This document shows positions 31,141-38,526 of a stretch of DNA of 64,000 nucleotides, piece after piece. The notes beneath the pieces were generated by a model. That model worked only from the letters and a program-made list of their open reading frames with translations, was not told where the DNA came from and made no database searches. The DNA is from JBEKHT01 sp050012135 (GTDB taxonomy: Bacteria; Chloroflexota; Anaerolineae; Anaerolineales; RBG-16-64-43), in NCBI GenBank assembly GCA_050012135.1, contig JBEKHT010000001.1:62001-126000 (forward strand), written 5' to 3'. Both the position numbers and the translations under genes were made by a program. Positions within the stretch are counted from its first letter, which is position 1. Every line of letters starts with the position of its first letter.

Positions 31141-33902
31141 GGGGCCTCTTCCTGTGGCAAGGAAGGAGGACGGCGATCGACCTCAGCGGCTGTTTCGATC
31201 TGATTCCGGCCCCGCTCCTTGGCCCGGTAGAGAGCTCGATCGGCCACATCGACCAAGGAGAAAGCGTCGCCGGCATCGATGCCCAGACTGGCAATTCCTT
31301 GGCTCACGGTAGGGGAGGGCATTTGGCGGCCCAGCGAATCGATCGGACGAAGCTGAGCCAGGGTGTGCTGGATGCGCTCGGCGACCATGTGAGCTTGTTC
31401 GCTGGTTGCATTGGGGAGGGCCATCGCAAATTCCTCGCCTCCCCAGCGCCCCAAGAGGTCGCCGTGCTTGATGTGGCGGCGGATCGCATCCACGGTGCTC
31501 AGCAGGGCGGCGTCGCCGGCCACATGGCCGAAGTGATCGTTGTAGTCCTTGAAATAGTCGATGTCGAGCATGATCAGGCTGAGCGGCGAGCTCTGGTCCC
31601 GCGCGTGGGCCACGGCCTTTTCGAGTTCGGCGACAAAGGCTCCATGGCTCAGCACTTGCGTCAAACTGTCGCGCCGAGCTTGTTCGCGCACCGCCTCGTG
31701 CTGTCGGGCGTTCAGGATGGCTGCCGCCAGCTGCTCGACCACGATCTGCAGCACGAATTGATCGTCTTCGGAGAAGGCATAGGGGCGAGTCGCCTGCAGG
31801 TCCAGCATCCCCAAGAGAGTGCCGGCCGAGAGGATCGGCAAGGACATTTCCGACCGGATCGTCGGTAATGCGGGCACCTCCAGATAGTACGGATCGGTTC
31901 GCACGTCCTGGGCGAGGTAAGGTCGGCAGCTGACCATGACATGGGAATTGATGCACTTCTCATCGATCCGGATGCGATCCTCCTGGTCCACTTGAGCCCG
32001 GCCCTGGGGACTGGAACCGCCCACGAATACCGCCGAACGTCCACCCTCCTCCACCGCCAGAATGTGCACATGCTCGTAACGCAATCGCGAGGCCAGCAAT
32101 TCGCAGACCCGGTTATACAGGGAGGAGGGATCGAGGATGGAGCTAATTTCGGTGCCGACTTCGCTCACGGTCATGAGCAGAGACCGCTGTTGCTCCAGTG
32201 AGGAAAACGCCGTCGCGTTCTCGACCAGAGCCCCGAGCATCGCCATCAGGGTCTCGCCCATGGCGGCCTCGGCGGGAGAACCCCGATGGGGCACCTCGAA
32301 GAAAAGGATCAAGACCCCCCGGAACTGGATTGAGATCTGCAGGCTGAAGGCCTGCAGGGCTTTGACAGAGTCGGGGAGGGGAAGCGCCCTCAGATCGGGC
32401 CGATCGCGGTCGATGTCCTCCACGACCAGGCTGCCGGCCCGAGTGGCCAAGACTTTGAACTGGGGAGCCTCCACCAAGGCGCGCGCGTCCAGGGTAAGAT
32501 CGGTCAGCCCATCTTGGGCGGCGAGGCGCAGGCGGGGTTGCTCGGCCAGCAGAATGACGGCCGCTCGGCATTGGAACAACTGCCGGGTCTCCTGGCACGC
32601 CCGCAGCAGAAGCGTGTCCAGGTTGCGTTCCGTGGTCAGCTGCGCCGAAAGCTGAGCCAGGCCCGACATCCGCTGGCTCTCCTCTTGGATGTGTTGATAA
32701 AGGCCCAATCGCTCCAAGGCCAGGGCGGCATAGTGAACCGAGGACTGCGCCAAGCGCAGCTCGGGTGCGGTGAACTCGCCGCGCAAAGATTCCATCGCGG
32801 CCACTCCGATCACCTGGGATCCGACCTGAATCGGCAGGAGCAGACCTTGTTTCATCCCCAGGGCGGCCAGGATCGGATGCTGCGCTCCGGCCTGCTCGAG
32901 CACCTGGGGCTGCAGCTGACCCGCTTGCAGCTGGAACTCCGGAAGAGTGTCGGGAGTTGCTCCAAAAGAGGCAACCGGAACGAGAGCGCCATCTTCGAGG
33001 TCGATCGTCCAGACCACGCCTCGAGAGGCATTTACCGGCGGACCCCCGAGATGGTCGACGAGAATATGCGCGACCTCCTCCTTGGTTCGAGTGAGCAGCA
33101 TGGAACCACTTAGCCCGAGCAGGGCCTCCAGGCCGGAAAGCATGATTTCACGGCTCTCCATCAGCGCGGTCATTTCGTTATGGCGATGGATGGGGACTTG
33201 CAGATGTCCCTGCGCGGAACGACCCTCCGCAAAGGCTTGATCCGCGTCGGTCAGCCTCTCCAGAGGTTTGAAGATCCGGCGATTGACCAGGTCAATCTGT
33301 ACCAGCGAAAGAAGGACCAGCAGCCCGATCATGACGCTCAAGCCGACCGAGATCGTGCGGCTCACCGCGGCGCTGATAGCGTTCTCGCTGAGCAGAAGGT
33401 GGAGAGTGTAGGGAGGATGGTCACCCGCCTGCGGAGGAAGGTCGAGGGTGCGGGCCATGTCGAAGGAAGAGCTGGCCCCCGTGCCCATGGCAAACAACCC
33501 TTCGCGACAATCCGACGAAGTCCCGGCCAGACAGCCCGCCGTCGGGACCGGGCGCGTGGTTCCCGAGAACGCCTCCTGCCAGGTCCGTCTGACCAGCCCG
33601 GGCTCGGTGGCTGCGAGGATCGTCCCCTGATTGTCAGTGACCAGGGCCAGGGTACTCTGCACGCGAATTCCCTGGCGGAATTGACTCAGCAGGGACGGCA
33701 ACTGGGCCGGGTCACTGGAGTCCTCGAGCTGGGTAGCCAGCAAGAAGCTCACCTCGCCCATGTGATCCCCGAGGACTTCTTGGGACAAGCGGTTTGTTTG
33801 CTGCGTGATCGCCAGGACGCCAGACACGGTGGCCACAATCACCACCGCTACATTCATGCCAAAGAATTGCGTGCGCAAGCGGACGAACCAGGTGAGCCGC
33901 AT
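31137..33902 (-). CDS. Membrane sensor diguanylate cyclase (HAMP-GAF-GGDEF)
   Basis: 921 aa. Two membrane helices (about 13-32 and 185-210) flank an external sensor with two cysteines in GCLAGTSSDCREG. A HAMP-like segment, at least two GAF-type domains (about 270-420, 425-560 and a third around 580-740) and a C-terminal GGDEF domain follow. The active site is GGEEF (821-825) in LLGRWGGEEFAMALP, so it should make cyclic di-GMP. The inhibitory I-site RxxD appears as KHGD, so product inhibition may be weak. A good promoter lies upstream. Confidence 0.9.
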   Translation of the reverse strand: MRLTWFVRLRTQFFGMNVAVVIVATVSGVLAITQQTNRLSQEVLGDHMGEVSFLLATQLEDSSDPAQLPSLLSQFRQGIRVQSTLALVTDNQGTILAATEPGLVRRTWQEAFSGTTRPVPTAGCLAGTSSDCREGLFAMGTGASSSFDMARTLDLPPQAGDHPPYTLHLLLSENAISAAVSRTISVGLSVMIGLLVLLSLVQIDLVNRRIFKPLERLTDADQAFAEGRSAQGHLQVPIHRHNEMTALMESREIMLSGLEALLGLSGSMLLTRTKEEVAHILVDHLGGPPVNASRGVVWTIDLEDGALVPVASFGATPDTLPEFQLQAGQLQPQVLEQAGAQHPILAALGMKQGLLLPIQVGSQVIGVAAMESLRGEFTAPELRLAQSSVHYAALALERLGLYQHIQEESQRMSGLAQLSAQLTTERNLDTLLLRACQETRQLFQCRAAVILLAEQPRLRLAAQDGLTDLTLDARALVEAPQFKVLATRAGSLVVEDIDRDRPDLRALPLPDSVKALQAFSLQISIQFRGVLILFFEVPHRGSPAEAAMGETLMAMLGALVENATAFSSLEQQRSLLMTVSEVGTEISSILDPSSLYNRVCELLASRLRYEHVHILAVEEGGRSAVFVGGSSPQGRAQVDQEDRIRIDEKCINSHVMVSCRPYLAQDVRTDPYYLEVPALPTIRSEMSLPILSAGTLLGMLDLQATRPYAFSEDDQFVLQIVVEQLAAAILNARQHEAVREQARRDSLTQVLSHGAFVAELEKAVAHARDQSSPLSLIMLDIDYFKDYNDHFGHVAGDAALLSTVDAIRRHIKHGDLLGRWGGEEFAMALPNATSEQAHMVAERIQHTLAQLRPIDSLGRQMPSPTVSQGIASLGIDAGDAFSLVDVADRALYRAKERGRNQIETAAEVDRRPPSLPQEEAP

Positions 33903-33947
33903 GGGCGAATTTGAAGTGAGCGGATTGGGTTCGCTTACTTACTGGAA

Positions 33948-33977
33948 ATTATAGCTTCGGTTTGGGCGAAGGGTCAG
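33948..33977 (-). promoter_or_regulatory. Promoter of the diguanylate cyclase gene
   Basis: Minus strand TATAAT (33953-33948) with CTGACC (33977-33972) 18 bp upstream. It lies about 45 nt before the start codon. Confidence 0.6.
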
Positions 33978-34046
33978 ATTCGTTTCGCCAGCACCCCTCT
34001 CGAGCGGACTGCCCCGATCGAGCGAGGGGGTCAAGACAGGAGGGCC

Positions 34047-34063
34047 GGCTTCTTAAGGAAGCC
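34047..34063. repeat. Hairpin between the Nudix and diguanylate cyclase genes
   Basis: GGCTTC-TTAAG-GAAGCC forms a 6-bp stem. There is no T run on either strand. It may mark the 3' end of the sigma-factor operon. Confidence 0.3.
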
Positions 34064-34120
34064 AGCTTCCCCACAGAAGAGGAACAAGTCAACTTGCGTC
34101 CTTGAAGCCCCACCTGGGGG

Positions 34121-34621
34121 TCAGGGCTTGCGCCAGAGATCCAGGATCCTGGGCATGGAGGGAAAGGCCAGTTCCGGAATCTCCTCGGGTCCAAAAAGGC
34201 CGGCAGCTTGAGCGTCGTCCCCTGGCGTTGGGTTCCCGTCCTGGGCGGTGCCGCGATACACAATGAGGATATCGGCACCCTCGTCCGGGGCATGTCGGGG
34301 AATGACATCCAAAAGATCCAAACCAGATACAGATAATCCGGTTTCTTCCTCAAACTCGCGCATCGCGGCTTGGCGCGGATCCTCTCCCGCCTCGACGTAC
34401 CCAGCCGGGACGGACCACTTGCCAAGTCCGGGGTTGACCCCTCGACGGATCAACAAGACTTGGCCGTTTCTCTGTGCCAGGACGGCCACTGCCACCTTTG
34501 GGTCTTCGAAATGGATTCGACCACAGCTCGTGCAGATCGCCCGCTCCCGGCCAAATGCCGGACGGTATTCGACGGGAGCGCCACACGAACTGCAAAACCG
34601 AATGGGGGCTCGTGGGCTCAT
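34121..34621 (-). CDS. Nudix hydrolase with zinc ribbon (NudC-like)
   Basis: 166 aa. An N-terminal zinc ribbon (CSSC about 10-13 and CTSC about 32-35) is followed by a Nudix domain with the complete box GYVEAGEDPRQAAMREFEEETGL (about 75-97). Zinc ribbon plus Nudix is the layout of NADH pyrophosphatase NudC and relatives, but the protein is shorter than E. coli NudC (257 aa). The substrate may be NAD(H), ADP-ribose or a nucleotide. Its ATG overlaps the anti-sigma stop by 4 nt, so it is coupled to the sigma-factor operon. Confidence 0.9.
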   Translation of the reverse strand: MSPRAPIRFCSSCGAPVEYRPAFGRERAICTSCGRIHFEDPKVAVAVLAQRNGQVLLIRRGVNPGLGKWSVPAGYVEAGEDPRQAAMREFEEETGLSVSGLDLLDVIPRHAPDEGADILIVYRGTAQDGNPTPGDDAQAAGLFGPEEIPELAFPSMPRILDLWRKP

Positions 34622-35472
34622 ATCCCGGTCCGCCGAGAGAGGATGGCCGCGATTGCCAATCCAACTGCCGCGAGCGCCAGAATGATCTCGCCTGATCGCA
34701 GGAGGGGGCGAGAGGCTGGGACGATCGAGGCCCAGGTTCGAGGCGAAGAAGGCAGCGGTTGCGCGGGGAGATTCGTTTGGCTTTTGGGGGCGGGGACCGC
34801 GACCGAGGGCTGGAGGTTCTCAGCCTCGGTCTGGGGGGCGGATGACTCAGGGCTGGGAGACGAGCCGACATGGGGAGGAGAAGGAGGAACACCCCCTCCC
34901 ATGAGCTGCTCGGGGGTGGGCGGGGTTGCCGAGGGTGCTGCACCCCCGGCAGGCGTCAACTCGCTGCCGGGGGTGGGGTTGAAGAGGCGCTCGGCTGCGA
35001 GCGGTGAAGTTATCGGAAGCGGGGCCGCTGGACTGGCCAGCGAGGATTGCTGCGCCTGCATCACCGAGGGAGCCTGCCCCGGTGTCTCATGGTCCGAGGC
35101 AACCGGCAGCGCGGCGGGAACGCTTCCCGCTGCCAGCCAGGAAGACGAGCCGAGGTCGAGGAAGAAAAGTAGTGCCAGCGCCATGGCGGCGACGGCGGAG
35201 CCCCAGGTGTAATACTTGGACCGCTGAGGCTGCCTCGGCCGCAGGGGGGCGAGCAGACCCTTTGTGATCCGGAAGTCTCGGGGCACCCCGATCGGGGGCA
35301 GGTCGCGCAGCCCTTCCCGGACCATGCGGATCTCCGCCACCGCCCGGCGGAGTTCAGGTTCTTGCCGGAGTCGGGAGAGAAAGTCGCGCCTTTCCTTGGG
35401 CGTCACGGTCCCGTCCAGGAAGGAGGAAATCAGCTCCAGATCACGTTGGGAAAAAGAGGCGGGAGGGGTCAT
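34618..35472 (-). CDS. Membrane anti-sigma factor
   Basis: 284 aa. The cytoplasmic N terminus (about 1-85; LISSFLDGTVTPKERRDFLSRL) resembles the anti-sigma domain but lacks the HxxxCxxC zinc motif. A membrane helix (about 92-112), a long Ser/Pro/Ala-rich external region and a second C-terminal helix (about 258-280) follow. Its start overlaps the sigma-factor stop as ATGA, the usual cognate-pair arrangement. It probably sequesters the ECF sigma factor until an envelope signal releases it. Confidence 0.8.
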   Translation of the reverse strand: MTPPASFSQRDLELISSFLDGTVTPKERRDFLSRLRQEPELRRAVAEIRMVREGLRDLPPIGVPRDFRITKGLLAPLRPRQPQRSKYYTWGSAVAAMALALLFFLDLGSSSWLAAGSVPAALPVASDHETPGQAPSVMQAQQSSLASPAAPLPITSPLAAERLFNPTPGSELTPAGGAAPSATPPTPEQLMGGGVPPSPPHVGSSPSPESSAPQTEAENLQPSVAVPAPKSQTNLPAQPLPSSPRTWASIVPASRPLLRSGEIILALAAVGLAIAAILSRRTGI

Positions 35473-36107
35473 GGGACGGACTCCTCCTCAAGACGGAATT
35501 GCGATGGAAGAAGTTCCGCTTGGGACGACAGGCAGTCGCGCAGGTTGGCGCGCGCCCGGGCCAGCCGACTCTTGACCGTGCCCAGCGCGATCTTGAGGGA
35601 CTCGGCAACTTCTGCGTAGTCCATCGCCTGCACATCGGCCAGGATGACGACGGCTCTCTGCTCGAGGCTCAGTTGAAGCAGGCAATCCTCCAGCGCACGA
35701 CGGAGTTCGTGGCGTGAGGTTGCCTCTTCGGGGGTCTCTCCCGGGTCGGAAAGTACGGGTAGCCCATCGGGCTCGTTTCCCCCGTTCTCGGAAGGCGAGA
35801 GGTCGTCCAGGGAGAGTGTGGGTTTCCGCTTGCGGCGGCGCAATTCGTCGTAGCAAGCGTTTGTCACGATTCGGAAGAGAAAGGCGCGGAACGAACCGCC
35901 ACGGAAATCCTTCAAGTGGCGGTAGCAGGAGAGAAAGGCCTCTTGGGTCGCATCCGCAGCCGCCTCCGCCTCGCCCATCAGGCGGAAGGCGAGGCTGTAC
36001 ACCTGGCTCTGGTAGGCGGTAACCAACTGGTTGAAGGCTTCCAGGTCGCCGGCTTGAGATGCCGAGATCAGCTGTCTTTCTTTCGGGATGTCGTCGTGCC
36101 TGGCCAT
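35469..36107 (-). CDS. ECF-subfamily RNA polymerase sigma factor
   Basis: 212 aa. Region 2 includes YQSQVYSLAFRLMGEAEAAADATQEAFL, and FRAFLFRIVTNACYDELRRRKR. Region 4 includes LSLEQRAVVILADVQAMDYAEVAESLKIALGTVKSRLARARANLR. This is an RpoE-type group 4 sigma factor. ATG 36107 is preferred over the adjacent in-frame GTG 36110. It heads a coupled operon with its anti-sigma factor and a Nudix hydrolase. I found no clear ECF-type autoregulatory promoter upstream. Confidence 0.93.
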   Translation of the reverse strand: MARHDDIPKERQLISASQAGDLEAFNQLVTAYQSQVYSLAFRLMGEAEAAADATQEAFLSCYRHLKDFRGGSFRAFLFRIVTNACYDELRRRKRKPTLSLDDLSPSENGGNEPDGLPVLSDPGETPEEATSRHELRRALEDCLLQLSLEQRAVVILADVQAMDYAEVAESLKIALGTVKSRLARARANLRDCLSSQAELLPSQFRLEEESVP

Positions 36108-36215
36108 CACTTCATGCGCGGATCGGACCCGACCTCCCCTGGTGATGAGTGCGCGTCCGACTCAGACCCCCTCTCCGGCCAAGCATAATGCACGCCCGCC
36201 AAATCTGCGAATCGC

Positions 36216-36244
36216 TTGGGCCGCAAGATCGGTTGCAGTACAAT
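36216..36244 (+). promoter_or_regulatory. Promoter of the amrB-CNNM-priA unit
   Basis: TTGGGC (36216-36221), 17-bp spacer, TACAAT (36239-36244). Predicted start near 36251, giving a leader of about 70 nt. It lies in the 212-nt gap divergent from the sigma-factor operon. Confidence 0.6.
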
Positions 36245-36319
36245 GGAGCAGGTGTTGGCGGTCTGGCTCGAACTGCTTGAAGTGGTTGCCGTTTCCTCGG
36301 CCGCCAGCCCATTCAGATC

Positions 36320-37183
36320 ATGGATGCTCGCCCCTCTCCAATCGCAGGGACTTGGTACCCAGGAAGCCCCGCCGCTCTCAAGGATTCCATCAACCGATTC
36401 CTCTCCGGGGCGGTCTTGGATTTGCCCGCCGGGCGGATCAGGGGAGTGATCGCGCCCCATGCCGGACATCGTTACTCGGGGCAAGTAGCGGCCTATGCCT
36501 TCAACTGTCTGCGAGGGCTTCAGCCGGACTTGGTTGCCGTCGTCTCTCCCATGCATCATCCCTATCAGGCCGCGCTGCTGACCACGGGCCACGAGGCCTA
36601 TCGGACGCCTTTGGGGGATGTCCTCGTGGATCGGAAGGCCGTCGAGGCGCTTGGGGAGGGGGTGGCCAGGCGATTGGGCCTCGAACTCTCTCCAATCCGC
36701 AACGACCCGGAGCACGCGCTGGAGATTGAGCTTCCTTTCTTGCAGTGCGTCCTGGGGTCGTTCCGTCTCCTGCCGGTGATGGTCCTGGACCAGGAGACGG
36801 AAACCGCCCGAGGGCTGGGCTTGGCATTGGCCGAGGTGTTGAAGGGTCGGGATGCGCTCCTGGTAGCCAGTTCGGATCTCTCCCATTACTTCCCTCAGGC
36901 CACCGCGGATGCGCTCGATGCGGAGATGCTGCACCGCATTGAGGCCTTCGATCCGGAGCGGGTGATGTCGGCGGAAGAGGAGAGAGTCGGATTCGCTTGC
37001 GGTCGAGCCGCGATCGCCGCCGTGCTGTGGGCGGCGCGGGCTCTAGGTGCCGACCGAGTCCGCGTGCTCAAGCACGCGACCTCCGGAGAAGTGACGGGTG
37101 ATTACGATGCGGTTGTGGGCTATGGCGCCGCCGTGATTTGGCATTCGCGCAGCGAAGCGGCGCCCGTCCCCTCCTCGCCATGA
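36320..37183 (+). CDS. amrB: AmmeMemoRadiSam system protein B (MEMO1 family)
   Basis: 287 aa. The family is recognised by AGTWYPGSPAAL at the N terminus, GVIAPHAGHRYSGQVAAYAF, SPMHHPYQAA, DPEHALEIELPFLQ and ASSDLSHYFP. His and Asp residues in these motifs form the putative metal/active site, related to dioxygenases. Its biochemical role is unresolved; it usually occurs with AMMECR1 (AmrA) and a radical SAM protein (AmrS), neither of which is seen here. Its stop overlaps the next start as ATGA. Confidence 0.88.
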   Translation: MDARPSPIAGTWYPGSPAALKDSINRFLSGAVLDLPAGRIRGVIAPHAGHRYSGQVAAYAFNCLRGLQPDLVAVVSPMHHPYQAALLTTGHEAYRTPLGDVLVDRKAVEALGEGVARRLGLELSPIRNDPEHALEIELPFLQCVLGSFRLLPVMVLDQETETARGLGLALAEVLKGRDALLVASSDLSHYFPQATADALDAEMLHRIEAFDPERVMSAEEERVGFACGRAAIAAVLWAARALGADRVRVLKHATSGEVTGDYDAVVGYGAAVIWHSRSEAAPVPSSP

Positions 37184-38526
37184 CGCTGGCCGGATTTGAT
37201 CCCCTCCAACTGATCACGCTTCTGATCCTGCTCGGCCTTAACTCCTTCTTTGTCGCAGCCGAGTACGCCTTGGTAGCGGCCCGCCCCACGCGTTTGGAGG
37301 AGCTGGCGCGCGGGGGGGACTTGGGAGCGCGCCAGGCCATCGAGCTCCTCCGGGACCGGGATCGCTTCATCGCCACCAGCCAGCTGGGGATCACGATGGC
37401 CGGGCTCGGGCTGGGATGGGTGGGGGAACCGGCCCTTTCCGGCCTGATCCAGGACCTCTTGGGGTTCTCCCCGGGCTTGGGGCAGGGGAGCACCCTGGCC
37501 CATGTCCTGTCCTCCCTGTTAGCCTTCGCAATCGTCACATATGTGGCCGTGGTGGTGAGCGAGCTTGTCCCCAAGTCCCTGACGTTGGGAAATCCCGAGC
37601 GGATTGCGGCGTGGGTCTGTCGTCCCCTGATTTGGGCAGCTGCCTTGGCGCGCCCTCTGGTCTGGCTGCTGCAACAGTCGGCCCGCGGCCTGCTGGGCTG
37701 GGTCGGTGCGACTGCGGAAGTATCGCGGCGTCCCCCCTACAGCACGGATGAACTGAAGCTCCTGGTTGTGGCGGCGGAGCGAACCGGCGCGCTGGAAACC
37801 ACGGAGCGCGAAATGCTGCACGCCGTTTTCGACTTCGGCGACCTGAGGGTGCGTGAGGTCATGGTTCCGCGGACCGAAATGGCCGCCCTCTCAGCCGAGA
37901 GCACTCTGGAGGAAATGATCCAACTCTCCAGCCGCCATCCCTACAGCAAGTTCCCGGTCTACGAGGGCGATCTGGACCACATCCTCGGCCTCGCCCATGT
38001 CAAGGATCTGGTCGCCGCGCGGCGCAGCCCTCCGTCGACGTCGGCCGTTCGCGGTCTTTTGCGGGAGACCTTCTTTGTACCCGAGAACATGCGCGTGCAA
38101 GATCTTCTCAGGGAATTCCGAGCGCGCCGGCAACACCTGGCGATCGTGCTCGACGAGTACGGCGGGACCGCGGGGCTCGTGACCCTGGAGGACCTTCTCG
38201 AGGAGATCGTCGGCGAAGTAGCCGATGTCTTCGACAAGCGAGCCCCGGACATCAAGCGTCTGCCCGAGGGAGGCGGGCTGATTGACGGGTTGGTTTCGAT
38301 TGAAGATGTTAATGACTCCTTCGGCCTGCGGCTCGCCGACCCGAACTACGATACCATCGCCGGGTACATGCTCGGCCGGTTGGGCCGCGTGGCCAAAGTG
38401 GGGGACCAGGTTGACGTGGAGGGTTATCAATTGCGGGTGGAGGCGATGGACCACCTGCGCATAGCGAGCCTCTCCCTGAGCCCCCGAAATCCAAGACCGC
38501 TGCCCTCCCCGCCGGTGAGTTCATGA
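37180..38526 (+). CDS. CNNM/HlyC-CorC family membrane protein
   Basis: 448 aa. An N-terminal DUF21 membrane domain (about 1-190; LNSFFVAAEYALVAARPTRLEEL, TYVAVVVSELVPKSLTL) is followed by two CBS domains (REVMVPRTEMAAL; LAIVLDEYGGTAGLVTLEDLLEEIVGE) and a C-terminal CorC/HlyC domain. Such proteins are implicated in Mg2+ or Co2+ efflux or resistance rather than haemolysis. ATG 37180 overlaps the amrB stop and its own stop overlaps the priA ATG, so all three are coupled. Confidence 0.92.
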   Translation: MTLAGFDPLQLITLLILLGLNSFFVAAEYALVAARPTRLEELARGGDLGARQAIELLRDRDRFIATSQLGITMAGLGLGWVGEPALSGLIQDLLGFSPGLGQGSTLAHVLSSLLAFAIVTYVAVVVSELVPKSLTLGNPERIAAWVCRPLIWAAALARPLVWLLQQSARGLLGWVGATAEVSRRPPYSTDELKLLVVAAERTGALETTEREMLHAVFDFGDLRVREVMVPRTEMAALSAESTLEEMIQLSSRHPYSKFPVYEGDLDHILGLAHVKDLVAARRSPPSTSAVRGLLRETFFVPENMRVQDLLREFRARRQHLAIVLDEYGGTAGLVTLEDLLEEIVGEVADVFDKRAPDIKRLPEGGGLIDGLVSIEDVNDSFGLRLADPNYDTIAGYMLGRLGRVAKVGDQVDVEGYQLRVEAMDHLRIASLSLSPRNPRPLPSPPVSS

